DNA of 64,000 nucleotides from Crenobacter cavernae (GTDB lineage: Bacteria; Pseudomonadota; Gammaproteobacteria; Burkholderiales; Chromobacteriaceae), in NCBI RefSeq assembly GCF_003355495.1, contig NZ_CP031337.1, positions 749,001-813,000 of the forward strand, written 5' to 3'. Both the position numbers and the translations under genes were made by a program. This document shows positions 18,491-27,424 of this stretch, one piece after another; positions within the stretch are counted from its first letter, which is position 1, and each line of letters starts with the position of its first letter. The notes beneath the pieces are model-generated. The model had not been told where the DNA came from, made no database searches, and saw only the letters and a list, made by a program, of their open reading frames with translations.

Positions 18491-19741
18491 ATGTCCAGCA
18501 TCCAGACCCTCGCCGCCCACGTCCTCGCTCGCATCGACGAAGGCCGCACCCTGACCGACGCGCTCGCCGAAATCTGGCAGCGCCACCCCGACCTGCCGCC
18601 CGGCAACCGCGCCGCGCTGCAGGACCTCGCCTATGGCAGCGTGCGCCGTCTGGCCGAGCTGCGCTTCATCCTGCGCCAGCTGGTGCCGCGCGCGCTGCCG
18701 GAGCCGGCGCTCGAGCGCCTGTTGACCGTCGCGATCTACCAGCTCGCCTACACGCGTACCGCCCCGTATGCGGTGGTCGACCAGGCGGTGACCGAGGCGA
18801 GCAAGTTCGCCGGCGGCCGCTTCAAGGGTCTGGCCAACGGCACGCTGCGCAACTTCCAGCGCCAGCAGCAGGAGCTCTTGACGCGCGCGTCGCGCGACCT
18901 CGAGGCCGGCACCAACCACCCGCGCTGGTGGGTCGACAAGCTCAAACAGGCGTTCCCGAAGCAGTGGCTGGCGATCGTAGAGGCCGACAACGGCCATCCG
19001 CCGATGACCCTGCGCGTCAACCGCCGCCACGCCGACGCCGACGCCTATCTGGCGACCTTGGCCGAGGCCGGGCTGGACGCCGAGAAGCTGTCCGACGGCG
19101 CGGTCCGGCTGGCCCGTCCGGTGCCGGTGCGCGACCTGCCCGGCTTCGCCGACGGCGTCGTGTCGGTGCAGGACTTCGGCGCGCAAGCTGCGGCGATCCG
19201 GCTCGACGTGAAGGAAGGCCAGCGCGTGCTCGACGCGTGCGCGGCACCCGGCGGCAAGACCGGCCACATCCTCGAGCTGGCCGACGTCGACCTGACCGCG
19301 CTCGACGTCGACGCCGCGCGATTGAAACGCGTCGAGGAAAACCTCGACCGCTTGCGACTCTCGGCCACGCTGAAAGCCGCCGACGCGGCACAGCCCAATA
19401 CCTGGTGGGATGGCGTGCCGTTCGACCGCATCCTCGCCGACGTGCCGTGCTCGGCATCGGGCGTCGTGCGCCGCCACCCGGACATCAAGTGGCTGCGCCG
19501 TCCGGGCGACTTTGCCGGGCTCGCGCGCCAGCAGGCGGCGATGCTCGACGCGCTGTGGCCCTGCCTCGCCAGCGGCGGCAAAATGCTTTACGCTACCTGC
19601 TCGATTTTTCCCGAAGAAAACCGCCAGCAGCTGGCCGCCTTCCTGACGCGTCATCCCGACGCGACCCATCTGGGCGACGAAGCGCTGATCCCGTGCGAGC
19701 GCCATGACGGCTTTTACTACGCGCTGCTTGAGAAACGTTAG
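18491..19741 (+). CDS. rsmB: 16S rRNA m5C967 methyltransferase
   Basis: 416 aa. N-terminal NusB-like RNA-binding domain (residues 1-140) and a C-terminal SAM-dependent methyltransferase with CAAPGGKTGHILE, DVPCSASGV and YATCSIFPEEN; the two cysteines are the catalytic pair of m5C methylases. The start lies 10 bp after a terminator. It overlaps the next gene by 38 bp, so rsmB, the DUF4390 gene, ntrY and ntrX form one operon, as is usual in betaproteobacteria. Confidence 0.96.
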   Translation: MSSIQTLAAHVLARIDEGRTLTDALAEIWQRHPDLPPGNRAALQDLAYGSVRRLAELRFILRQLVPRALPEPALERLLTVAIYQLAYTRTAPYAVVDQAVTEASKFAGGRFKGLANGTLRNFQRQQQELLTRASRDLEAGTNHPRWWVDKLKQAFPKQWLAIVEADNGHPPMTLRVNRRHADADAYLATLAEAGLDAEKLSDGAVRLARPVPVRDLPGFADGVVSVQDFGAQAAAIRLDVKEGQRVLDACAAPGGKTGHILELADVDLTALDVDAARLKRVEENLDRLRLSATLKAADAAQPNTWWDGVPFDRILADVPCSASGVVRRHPDIKWLRRPGDFAGLARQQAAMLDALWPCLASGGKMLYATCSIFPEENRQQLAAFLTRHPDATHLGDEALIPCERHDGFYYALLEKR

Positions 19742-20297
19742 CCTGGTGCTGGGGCTGTGGTTCGCCATCGCCCTTACCGCCTTTGCCGACAACATCACCG
19801 CCGGCCGCGCCGAAGCCGAGATCGTCGACGGACAGCTCTCGCTCAATACCCGCTTCCAGACCCGGCTGCCGCCTACGCTTGCCGACGCGCTGTCGCAGGG
19901 GGTGCCGCTGACCTTCCGGCTCGACTTCGAGCTGACACGGCCGCGCACCGAGGCGTACAAGCTCGACGTCTCGAACTGGTTCGAGCCGCACGCGTCGCTG
20001 ACCTTCAAGCTCTCCTACCAGTCGCTGACCAACCGCTACCGCGTCACCATCGGCACGCTGCCGCGCTTCTATAGCAGCCTCGCCGAGGCGCTGTCGGCCA
20101 TCGGCAGCATCCGCGGCTGGCGCGTGCTCGAACCGGGCACGCTGTCCGGCGTCGAGGCGGGCGACGTGAAGGCGCGCGCGCGGCTGGAACTCGACATCAC
20201 CGAACTGCCCAAGCCGTTCCAGTTCAACGCCTTCGGCTCGTCCGACTGGGCGCTGTCGTCGGGCTGGGTCGGCATCGGCGTCAAAGAGGCCAGCTGA
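19704..20297 (+). CDS. DUF4390 secreted protein
   Basis: 197 aa with a signal peptide of about 28 residues ending AFA, then a beta-rich domain (VDGQLSLNTRFQTRLPPTL, PLTFRLDFELTRPR) characteristic of DUF4390. No enzymatic motif. The family is consistently encoded between rsmB and ntrY, so it may serve as a periplasmic input to the NtrY sensor, but that is inference. Its TGA overlaps the ntrY ATG. Confidence 0.9.
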   Translation: MTAFTTRCLRNVSLVLGLWFAIALTAFADNITAGRAEAEIVDGQLSLNTRFQTRLPPTLADALSQGVPLTFRLDFELTRPRTEAYKLDVSNWFEPHASLTFKLSYQSLTNRYRVTIGTLPRFYSSLAEALSAIGSIRGWRVLEPGTLSGVEAGDVKARARLELDITELPKPFQFNAFGSSDWALSSGWVGIGVKEAS

Positions 20298-22405
20298 TGC
20301 GCTATCTGGCGATCGCCGGCGCCACGCTCGCCGCCATCCTGCTCTACCTGTTGGCGGTCGCCACCGGCAACACGTCGAAGTTGGCCGAGTACTACTGGTG
20401 GGTGTTCGGCCTCAACGTGCTGCTCTTCCTGTCGCTCGCCGGCGTGCTCGGCCGCCAGCTGTTCCGCCTGCGCAAACGGCTGAAGAACCGCATCTTCGGC
20501 GCCAAGCTCACACAGAAGCTGATGGCGATGTTCGCCGTCGTCGCGCTAGTGCCCGGCGTGCTCGTGTTCACCATCTCGGCGCAGTTCCTCACGCACAGCA
20601 TCGAGAGCTGGTTCGACGTCAGGGTCGAATCGGCGCTCGACAGGGGGCTCGGGCTCGGGCGCAACGCGCTCGAGTACGTGCTCGACGACGTCGCGCGCAA
20701 GAGCCGCGTCGTGCTCGCCGACATCGACGGCAGCCCCGACTCGCTGTTGCCCGCCCGGCTCGAGCAGCTGCGCGAGCAGTTCGGCCTGAGACAGGCAGCC
20801 ATCTTCACCCGGACCGGCCAGCTCGTCGCGTTCGCGGTGTCGCCCGACACCGCCGCGACGCCGATGCCGCCTTCGTTCGACACCTTGCGCCGGCTGGGGA
20901 GCCGCGTACCGCTGAAGAGCATCGAGAACAGCGGCGACGAACTGGTGCTCAAGGTGCTCTTGCCCTACCGCACGCCGAACGAGGAGTCGCGCGTGCTGGC
21001 ACTGGAACAGCCGGCGCCGACGGCGATCGCGCGCGACGCCGAGATGATCGAGGCGGCGCGCGCCGACTACCGCCAGTTGCTGCTGTCCCGCGACGGCCTG
21101 AAGACCTTCTACATGCTGACGCTGCTGTTGGCGCTGCTGTTGGCACTGACCGCCGCGCTCGCCTTTGCGCTGTTTCTGTCCGAGCGCTTGTCGGCGCCGC
21201 TGTCGGAGCTGGCGGCCGGCACCCGCGCGGTCGCGCAGGGCGACTTCTCGCGCCGCCACCCGGTCTACCGGCGCGACGAGCTCGGCGTGCTGACGACGAT
21301 GTTCAACCGGATGACGCAGCAGCTCGAGGACACGCGCCACCTCGCCGAGGAAAACCGCCAGGAACTGGAAGCGGCCAAACTCTACCTGGAAGGCGTGCTC
21401 GCCAACCTGACCGCCGGCGTGATGGCCTTCGACGCCGACTGGCACCTCAGGGCCGCCAACCACAGCGCGGCGCGCATCCTCGGTGCCGACTTCGAAGCGC
21501 TGGCGGACGAACCCTTCCCGTCCTGGCGCGACAAGCACGCGGCGCTCTCGCCTCTGGTCGACACCCTGCTCGAACACGCCGGCGGCAACGGCAGCCCGGA
21601 CTGGCAGCAGCAGATCGACTTCGCCGCGCAGAACGGCACGCGCATGCTGGTGCTGCGCGGCGCGCGCCTGCCCGAGGCATCGGGCAGCGGCTACGTGATG
21701 GTGTTCGACGACATCACCCAGCTGGCGCGCGCGCAGCGCGACGCGGCGTGGGGCGAAGTCGCCAAGCGCCTCGCGCACGAGATCCGCAACCCGCTGACGC
21801 CGATCCAGCTGTCGGCCGAGCGCCTGGCGATGAAGCTGGCCGACAAGCTCGAAGGCCCGGATGCCGATATGCTGCGTCGCTCGACCGACACCATCGTCAA
21901 GCAGGTCGCTGCATTGAAAGGCATGGTCGACGCCTTCCGCGACTACGCGCGCGCGCCGCGCACGCAGCTGGCGCCGCTGAACCTCGACCAGGTGCTGCGC
22001 GAAGTGCTGACGCTGTATGAAACCAACCCGGCTGTGAAGGCCGAGTTTTCCGGAGAAAGCCTGTCGATCATGGGAGATGCCGCGCTGTTGCGGCAGGTTC
22101 TGCACAACCTGATCCAGAACGCGCAGGACGCGGTCCTTGACGCTGGCATCCCGATGATTCAAATTAGCAGCCGACTCGAAGGGAGGAACGCCGTCGTCAG
22201 CGTCGAAGACAACGGACCAGGCTTCAACCCCGACATCCTGCCCCGCGCATTCGAGCCCTACGTCACCAGCAAGTCCAAGGGGACGGGACTGGGGCTCGCG
22301 GTGGTGAAAAAAATCGTCGAGGAACACAAAGGCCAGGTCGCGCTCGTCAACGTCGAGCCGCACGGCGCGCGTATCCTCCTCACCCTGCCATTGCTGGAGG
22401 CCTAA
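20297..22405 (+). CDS. ntrY: Sensor histidine kinase NtrY
   Basis: 702 aa. N-terminal transmembrane region with hairpins at about 8-60 and 70-95, a periplasmic sensing stretch, a further helix near 270-295, HAMP (about 296-345), a PAS domain (about 360-470), then HisKA with phospho-acceptor His494 in HEIRNPLTP and a HATPase domain (NLIQNAQDAV, DNGPGF, GTGLGLAVV). It should phosphorylate NtrX; in relatives the pair responds to nitrogen, redox or oxygen status. It is translationally coupled to both neighbours. Confidence 0.95.
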   Translation: MRYLAIAGATLAAILLYLLAVATGNTSKLAEYYWWVFGLNVLLFLSLAGVLGRQLFRLRKRLKNRIFGAKLTQKLMAMFAVVALVPGVLVFTISAQFLTHSIESWFDVRVESALDRGLGLGRNALEYVLDDVARKSRVVLADIDGSPDSLLPARLEQLREQFGLRQAAIFTRTGQLVAFAVSPDTAATPMPPSFDTLRRLGSRVPLKSIENSGDELVLKVLLPYRTPNEESRVLALEQPAPTAIARDAEMIEAARADYRQLLLSRDGLKTFYMLTLLLALLLALTAALAFALFLSERLSAPLSELAAGTRAVAQGDFSRRHPVYRRDELGVLTTMFNRMTQQLEDTRHLAEENRQELEAAKLYLEGVLANLTAGVMAFDADWHLRAANHSAARILGADFEALADEPFPSWRDKHAALSPLVDTLLEHAGGNGSPDWQQQIDFAAQNGTRMLVLRGARLPEASGSGYVMVFDDITQLARAQRDAAWGEVAKRLAHEIRNPLTPIQLSAERLAMKLADKLEGPDADMLRRSTDTIVKQVAALKGMVDAFRDYARAPRTQLAPLNLDQVLREVLTLYETNPAVKAEFSGESLSIMGDAALLRQVLHNLIQNAQDAVLDAGIPMIQISSRLEGRNAVVSVEDNGPGFNPDILPRAFEPYVTSKSKGTGLGLAVVKKIVEEHKGQVALVNVEPHGARILLTLPLLEA

Positions 22406-23676
22406 TGCGTAGCAGTGACATCTTGATCGTTGACGACGAAATCGGCATTCGTGAGCTGTTGTCGGAGATCCTGCAAGACGAAGGATATACGGTGGCGCTG
22501 GCGGAAAATGCCGAGGTCGCCCGTCAACTGCGCAACCAGACGCGCCCGGCGCTCGTCCTCTTGGACATCTGGATGCCCGACTGCGACGGTGTCACGCTGC
22601 TCAAGGAATGGGCGAAGTCCGGCCTGCTGAACATGCCGGTGGTGATGATGTCCGGCCACGCCAGCATCGACACCGCCGTCGAGGCGACGCGCATCGGCGC
22701 GTTCGACTTCCTCGAAAAGCCGATCGCCTTGCAAAAACTGCTGTCCACCGTACAGCGCGCGCTCAAGTACGGCGACATGCAGGCCAACACCTCGCTGTCG
22801 CTCGACAAGCTCGGCAAGAGCGAACCGATCCAGGAACTGAAGCGCCAGCTCGAAAGAGTCGTCAAGGTGAAGTCGCCGGTGCTGTTGACCGGCGAGTCGG
22901 GTTCGGGCTTCGAGCTCGTCGCGCGCTTCTTCCACCACGGCAACACGCCGTGGGTGACGCCGGCCAAGCTCGAGCAGCTGGCCGACGCGCCGCTCGAACT
23001 CTTGCAGAAGGCGAACAACGGCGTGCTCTACCTGCCCGAGATCGGCCAGTACAACCGCCGCATCCAGCAGGGCCTGTTGTTCCTCCTGTCCAAGCTCGAC
23101 CGCTTCAACGTGCGCCTGGTGTGCTCGTGCAGCCGTCCGCTGCAGGAATTGCTGGTCGACCCGGAGTGCGACAACCGGCTGTTGACCGCGCTGTCGAGCG
23201 TGATCGTGCCGATCCCGCCGCTGAAGGAACACGCCGAGGACATCATCTTCGTCGCCGAGCAGATCCTCACCGAACTGGTCGAATCGAAGCAGGTGCCGAC
23301 GCACCGGCTGACCACCGCCGCGCTGAACGCACTGCGCCAGTACGACTGGCCGGGCAACCTGGAGCAGCTGAAGAGCATCATCAAGAGCCTCGCGCTGACC
23401 GCCGACGCCGACGACATCGACGCGCCCGAGGTCAACAAGGTGCTCGCGCAGTTCCGCCACGAAAAACCGGTCGAAGAGACCGGCTTCGACTTCAACATGC
23501 CGCTGCGCGAACTGCGCGAACAGCTCGAACGCCGCTACTTCGAGTACCATATCACGCTGGAAAACGGCAATATGAGCCGGGTGGCGCAGAAGGTCGGCCT
23601 CGAGCGCACCCACTTGTACCGCAAGCTCAAGCAGCTCGGGATCAAGTTCGCCCGCAAGACCGCCGAAGAATCATAG
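22405..23676 (+). CDS. ntrX: Response regulator NtrX with a degenerate AAA+ domain
   Basis: 423 aa. The receiver domain is intact (acidic pair D10-D11, phospho-acceptor D54, K105). The central NtrC-type ATPase region is shortened and decayed. The Walker A position reads GESGSGFE (163-170), with Phe where Lys is required. Walker B reads GVLYLPEI instead of GTLFLDEI. The GAFTGA loop that contacts sigma54 is absent. The C-terminal Fis-type helix-turn-helix is intact (MSRVAQKVGLERTHLYRKLKQLGI). It should bind DNA under NtrY control but cannot be a conventional sigma54 activator; it may act as a repressor or with sigma70. Confidence 0.93.
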   Translation: MRSSDILIVDDEIGIRELLSEILQDEGYTVALAENAEVARQLRNQTRPALVLLDIWMPDCDGVTLLKEWAKSGLLNMPVVMMSGHASIDTAVEATRIGAFDFLEKPIALQKLLSTVQRALKYGDMQANTSLSLDKLGKSEPIQELKRQLERVVKVKSPVLLTGESGSGFELVARFFHHGNTPWVTPAKLEQLADAPLELLQKANNGVLYLPEIGQYNRRIQQGLLFLLSKLDRFNVRLVCSCSRPLQELLVDPECDNRLLTALSSVIVPIPPLKEHAEDIIFVAEQILTELVESKQVPTHRLTTAALNALRQYDWPGNLEQLKSIIKSLALTADADDIDAPEVNKVLAQFRHEKPVEETGFDFNMPLRELREQLERRYFEYHITLENGNMSRVAQKVGLERTHLYRKLKQLGIKFARKTAEES

Positions 23677-23707
23677 CGCCGGGCCGCGAGCCCACGCACT
23701 GAAGAAC

Positions 23708-23730
23708 GGGGCCGCTCAAGCGGCCCCTTT
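23708..23730 (+). terminator. Terminator of the rsmB-ntrYX operon
   Basis: GGGGCCGC / GCGGCCCC stem with a TCAA loop, followed by TTT. Confidence 0.8.
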
Positions 23731-23744
23731 GCATGTGACCCGCC

Positions 23745-24500
23745 ATGACCGAATTGAACGATACCACCCTGCTCCGCTACAGCCGTCACATCCTGCTGCC
23801 CGAGATCGACATCGCCGGGCAGGAACGCCTGCTCGCGTCGCGCGCGCTGATCATCGGCGCCGGCGGCCTCGGCTCGCCGGTCGCGCTTTATCTGGCGAGC
23901 GCCGGCGTCGGCCATCTGACCATCGTCGACGATGACGTGGTCGAATTGACCAATCTGCAGCGCCAGATCGCGCACGACACCGCGAGCCTCGGCCACGGCA
24001 AGGCCGAGTCGGCGGCCAAGCGCATGCGGGCGATGAATCCGGACATCGCCGTCACGCCGGTCGCCGAACGCCTCGAAGGCGCAAGGTTGACCGAGCTCGT
24101 CGCAGCGCACGACCTGGTGCTCGACTGCTCGGACAACTTCGCGACGCGCCACGCGGTGAACAAGGCGGCAGTATTCGCGCGCGTGCCGCTGGTTTCGGGA
24201 GCGGCGGTGCGCTTCTCGGGGCAGCTGGCGGTGTTCGACGCGCGCGATCCTGCGTCGCCGTGCTACCACTGCCTGTTCCCCGAGGAAGGCGAGGCGACCG
24301 ACGGGCCGTGCGCGACCTTCGGCGTCTTGTCGCCCTTGGTCGGCGTGATCGGCAGCCTGCAGGCGGTCGAGGCGGTGAAACTCTTGTCGGGGCTGAAACC
24401 GGCGCTCGGCAGGCTGACGCTGTACGACGCGCTGACCGGCGACTTCCGCGCCATGAAGGTACCGCGCGACCCGGGCTGCCCGGTGTGCGGCGCTCACTAG
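23745..24500 (+). CDS. moeB: MoeB/ThiF-family sulfur-carrier adenylyltransferase
   Basis: 251 aa. E1-like enzyme that adenylates the C-terminal Gly of MoaD or ThiS. It shows RYSRHILLPEI, the nucleotide motif GAGGLGSP, the catalytic-region DCSDNFATR, and two zinc-binding pairs, CYHC and CPVC. Length and motifs fit MoeB best, but ThiF cannot be excluded because no moa, moe or thi genes adjoin. It ends at a bidirectional terminator shared with the convergent operon. Confidence 0.88.
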   Translation: MTELNDTTLLRYSRHILLPEIDIAGQERLLASRALIIGAGGLGSPVALYLASAGVGHLTIVDDDVVELTNLQRQIAHDTASLGHGKAESAAKRMRAMNPDIAVTPVAERLEGARLTELVAAHDLVLDCSDNFATRHAVNKAAVFARVPLVSGAAVRFSGQLAVFDARDPASPCYHCLFPEEGEATDGPCATFGVLSPLVGVIGSLQAVEAVKLLSGLKPALGRLTLYDALTGDFRAMKVPRDPGCPVCGAH

Positions 24501-24510
24501 CTCGGCCAAC
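24501..24510 (-). repeat. Uptake-like 10-mer, reverse orientation
   Basis: CTCGGCCAAC immediately after the moeB stop codon; a forward copy lies 65 bp further on (24575-24584), on the other side of the terminator. Confidence 0.7.
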
Positions 24511-24530
24511 CTTCAGCCCCCGCACCAACG

Positions 24531-24558
24531 AAAACCCCCGCTCTCGAGCGGGGGTTTT
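24531..24558. terminator. Bidirectional terminator between convergent moeB and TlpA genes
   Basis: Perfect 12-bp stem AAAACCCCCGCT / AGCGGGGGTTTT with a CTCG loop; A/T runs on both sides serve both strands. Confidence 0.92.
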
Positions 24559-24574
24559 GCTATGCAGCGGAAAC

Positions 24575-24584
24575 GTTGGCCGAG
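24575..24584 (+). repeat. Uptake-like 10-mer GTTGGCCGAG
   Basis: Exact copy just beyond the end of the TlpA gene, preceded by AAAC. Confidence 0.7.
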
Positions 24585-24586
24585 CG

Positions 24587-25078
24587 CTAGGCCTTGATCG
24601 CTTTCTCGATCAGGCCGTTCAGCTCGGTGAAATCGGGCACGCCGACGAAGCGCTTGATCACGTTGCCGTCCTTGCCGATCAGGATCGAGGTCGGCGTCAG
24701 CTGCACGTCGCCGAAGGCCTTGGCGATCGAACCCTGGCTGTCGAGCACGACGAAGAACGGCAGCTGCTTGTCGCTGACGTAGGCGTGCACGTAGTTCGGC
24801 GGGTCATAGCTCATCGCCACCGCGACCGTCTCATAGCCCTGAGGCGCGTAGCGCTCGTGCGTCTTCTTCAGCTCTGGCATTTCCTGGATGCAGCCCGGAC
24901 AGCTGGTCGCCCAGAAGTTCACCAGCACCACCTTGCCCTTCAGGCTGTCGGTGCTCGCGGTCTTGCCTTCGATCGACGTGTACGCGACCTGCGGCGCGCC
25001 CGCCTTGTCGAACCACAGCGTATAGCCGGCCAGCGCCAGCACCACCAGGCCCACAACGATCAATATGCCCTTTTTCAT
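24587..25078 (-). CDS. TlpA-family thiol-disulfide protein
   Basis: 163 aa from ATG 25078 (MKKGILIVVG), preceded by AGGAAAGAGG. One N-terminal membrane anchor (about 4-22), then a thioredoxin fold with NFWATSCPGCIQEMP; CPGC is the redox pair. Later cis-Pro region LTPTSILIG. A periplasm-facing reductase is likely. It is the last gene of a four-gene minus-strand operon (TonB-like, hypothetical, thioesterase, this gene) with gaps of 9-22 bp. Confidence 0.9.
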   Translation of the reverse strand: MKKGILIVVGLVVLALAGYTLWFDKAGAPQVAYTSIEGKTASTDSLKGKVVLVNFWATSCPGCIQEMPELKKTHERYAPQGYETVAVAMSYDPPNYVHAYVSDKQLPFFVVLDSQGSIAKAFGDVQLTPTSILIGKDGNVIKRFVGVPDFTELNGLIEKAIKA

Positions 25079-25098
25079 CTTGCCTCTTTCCTGCTCAT

Positions 25099-25515
25099 TC
25101 AGTCTGCGTCTTGGTCCCGCATCGCCTCGAGAAGTTCCTTGAGCCGCCCGTCGAGCTCGACCGCGCGGCCGAGTTTTCCGTCGAACACGACGAAGGTGAC
25201 GTCGGCCTCGGCGACCACCGTGCCGGTGCCGGCCAGCATCACGCGCTGGTGGATCACCGCGCTGCGGCGGCCGATGCTCTTCACGCCGCTCGACACCGCC
25301 AGTTCCTCGTTCATCAGCGCCGGCCGGCGGTAATCGATATTGATGTTGACCACCACCAGCGCGAGGCCGGACGACAGGAACCACGGCAGGTCGCCGTGCT
25401 CCTCGAAGAAGGTCCAGCGCGCCTCCTCGAGAAACTCGAGATAGCGCGCATTATTCACGTGACCGTAAAGATCGAGATGATAGCCCCTTACCTTGATAGA
25501 CGTCAGATGCGGCAT
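25099..25515 (-). CDS. Hot-dog acyl-CoA thioesterase (YbgC/4HBT-like)
   Basis: 138 aa from ATG 25515, preceded by GAGGA; an upstream in-frame start would overlap the preceding gene. Hot-dog fold with the catalytic segment YHLDLYGHVNNARYLEFLEEARW, where the Asp is the family's active residue, followed by NINIDYRRPA. It hydrolyses acyl-CoA or acyl-ACP thioesters of unknown chain. Third gene of the TonB-TlpA operon. Confidence 0.9.
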   Translation of the reverse strand: MPHLTSIKVRGYHLDLYGHVNNARYLEFLEEARWTFFEEHGDLPWFLSSGLALVVVNINIDYRRPALMNEELAVSSGVKSIGRRSAVIHQRVMLAGTGTVVAEADVTFVVFDGKLGRAVELDGRLKELLEAMRDQDAD

Positions 25516-25537
25516 GTTATTCCTCGTAACGGTGGTG

Positions 25538-25918
25538 TTATCCGCCGCGCGGTTCACCCATGTCGAGCGGGATGAATGGCTCCCGCTCGAGCGCGGCGTC
25601 GACCAGGTCGGTCAGCACCGAATGGATCTCCACCTCGAACCATTCGGTGAAAAGCGGCTGCGTCAGCGGCGCCGGCCACAGCGCCTCGTCGTCGCACCAG
25701 TCGGCGAGCTCGGCGGCGAACAGCGCGCGGTAGTGCACACGCACGAAGTCCTCGGCGCTCGCGTAGTCGTCGGCGGCCGGAATCAGGAGCGCGTTGCAGT
25801 CGCCCCTCAGTTCGTCCAGCGAGGGCAGGCCGTCGACGTCGCCGGGCAGCGACTCGAGCCAGTCGATAAACGGCGCCTTCGGGCGCAACAGCGCGACACT
25901 GCGGTTGACTTCGTACAT
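25538..25918 (-). CDS. Conserved hypothetical acidic protein
   Basis: 126 aa, with AAGGA before the ATG. Acidic and tryptophan-containing, without signal peptide or membrane segment. The segment RPKAPFIDWLESLPG near the N-terminus and DYASAEDFVRVHYRALFAAEL in the middle look conserved, but I cannot name a function. It lies 9 bp after the TonB-like gene and 22 bp before the thioesterase, so it is co-transcribed. Confidence 0.8.
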   Translation of the reverse strand: MYEVNRSVALLRPKAPFIDWLESLPGDVDGLPSLDELRGDCNALLIPAADDYASAEDFVRVHYRALFAAELADWCDDEALWPAPLTQPLFTEWFEVEIHSVLTDLVDAALEREPFIPLDMGEPRGG

Positions 25919-25927
25919 GGGAAATCC

Positions 25928-26800
25928 TTACTGGCCCGAGAGCCGGTTGTCGGTGGTAAACGTCCACCTGCGGGTGATTTCTAGCGAGCCGAAGCGCTCG
26001 GCGAGCGCCGGCGGAAAAGGCGCGAACGGCGCGGCGAGCTTGACGATGTTCCTGGCCGCCTCGTCGAGCACCGGCTGGCCGGAGCCGCGGCGGACGCGCA
26101 CCGAGCGCAGGCTGCCGTCGGCGTTGATCAGCACGGTCAGCAGCGGCCCGCCGGTCAGTTGCTGGCGGCGCGCCTCTTCCGGATAATTCAGGTAACCGAC
26201 GCGCTCGACCTTCAGCCGCCAGTCTTCGATATAGCGCGCCCAGTCGACGCCTTTCGCCGACACCCCGTACACCGCTTTGACCCTGCCGCCAGCCTGAGGC
26301 GTCTCTTCACCCGCCTCGGCCGCGCCACCGACGCCGCGCGCGAGCAAGCGCGCCTGCGCCAGGAGACCGTAGCGGTCGCCCGACAGCGCGGGCGAGGAAG
26401 GCCCTTCGTCAGGGGAGGGAAGCGCCGGCCGATGCGCTCTTGGCGGCGGGCTCTTCGTCTCGCCGCCCTCGCCTGGCGGCGGGGCCGGGTTCCGGGCCGG
26501 TCTTGCAGGCTCGGCCACCGGCGCGGGCGTCTTGCGCCGCGGCGCTTCGCGCGGGCTTTCGGACCTGGCCGGCGGGGCTTCTGCCGGTTTTTCGGCCGGC
26601 GGCGCGACGGGCATTGAAGCCGCCCGCGGCGCGAGCAGGGTCACGGACAGCGTCTGGGCGGCCGGCGGCATGGGTACGCGCAGCCACGGCAGATTCGTCA
26701 CCAGCAGCAGGGCAAGGTGGACCAGCGCCGACACGACGACAGCACCGGCGAGAACGGTCTGCGACAGCGGGGGCGGCGTTCGGTGAAGGGGGAGGCTCAT
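25928..26800 (-). CDS. TonB-like energy-transducing protein
   Basis: 290 aa from ATG 26800, preceded by GGAGG. One N-terminal transmembrane helix (about 15-38), a Pro/Ala/Glu-rich periplasmic spacer (about 60-150) and a C-terminal TonB-type domain (about 205-285) with VGYLNYPEEARRQQLTGGPLLTVLINADGSLRSV in pieces. TonB C-domains carry proton-motive energy to outer-membrane receptors. No exbB, exbD or receptor gene adjoins, so the partner is unknown. First gene of its operon. Confidence 0.88.
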   Translation of the reverse strand: MSLPLHRTPPPLSQTVLAGAVVVSALVHLALLLVTNLPWLRVPMPPAAQTLSVTLLAPRAASMPVAPPAEKPAEAPPARSESPREAPRRKTPAPVAEPARPARNPAPPPGEGGETKSPPPRAHRPALPSPDEGPSSPALSGDRYGLLAQARLLARGVGGAAEAGEETPQAGGRVKAVYGVSAKGVDWARYIEDWRLKVERVGYLNYPEEARRQQLTGGPLLTVLINADGSLRSVRVRRGSGQPVLDEAARNIVKLAAPFAPFPPALAERFGSLEITRRWTFTTDNRLSGQ

Positions 26801-26884
26801 GGGCGAAGAAAAGCCAAGCGTTGTCGGCCAGTGTAGCACGCGCCGATTACGCTTGACCCTGTGCGGACGGGCCCGCTGCGACGA

Positions 26885-27349
26885 TCAGGATTCGAGCAGG
26901 CTGCGCAGCATCCACGCGGCTTTTTCATGCACCTGCAGGCGCTGGGTCAGGAGGTCGGCCGAGGGCTCGTCGTGGCTCCGCTCGACCAGCTCGAACAGCG
27001 AACGCGCGGTGCGGCACACGGTTTCGTGGCCTTCGATCAGTTGGGCGACCATCTCGTCAGCGGCCGGCACGCCGTCTGCCTCCGTGATCGCGGTCAGCTT
27101 GGCGAACTGGCCGTAGGTGCCCGGCGCCGGGTGGCCGAGGGTGCGGATGCGCTCGGCGATCAGGTCGACCGCCAGCCACAGCTCGTTGTACTGCTCTTCG
27201 AACATCAGGTGCAGCGTGCGGAACTGCGGGCCGGTGACGTTCCAGTGGAACTGATGCGTCTTCAGGTACAAGGTGTAGGTGTCGGCCAACAGGCGCGACA
27301 GGCCCTGGGCGATCTCTGCTCGGTCTTGCGTGGAAATGCCGATATCCAT
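26885..27349 (-). CDS. dps: Dps-family ferritin-like DNA-protection protein
   Basis: 154 aa from ATG 27349, preceded by AAGGAG. Ferritin-like four-helix bundle with the Dps ferroxidase residues in THQFHWNVTGPQF and HLMFEEQYNELW. Dps dodecamers oxidise and store iron and shield DNA. The short N-terminus lacks a Lys-rich tail, so strong DNA binding is doubtful. It stands alone, divergent from the yggU remnant. Confidence 0.93.
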   Translation of the reverse strand: MDIGISTQDRAEIAQGLSRLLADTYTLYLKTHQFHWNVTGPQFRTLHLMFEEQYNELWLAVDLIAERIRTLGHPAPGTYGQFAKLTAITEADGVPAADEMVAQLIEGHETVCRTARSLFELVERSHDEPSADLLTQRLQVHEKAAWMLRSLLES

Positions 27350-27424
27350 GCCTGATCTCCTTGAATGGCGGCAGACGACGCTGCCACAATGCGCGCGAAC
27401 GAATCCAACGAACTGCACTCACCG

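Noticed and set aside
23245..23330. NtrX as a pseudogene
   Set aside because: The reading frame is open throughout, with intact receiver and helix-turn-helix domains and tight coupling to ntrY. Loss of motifs looks like functional change, not frame decay.
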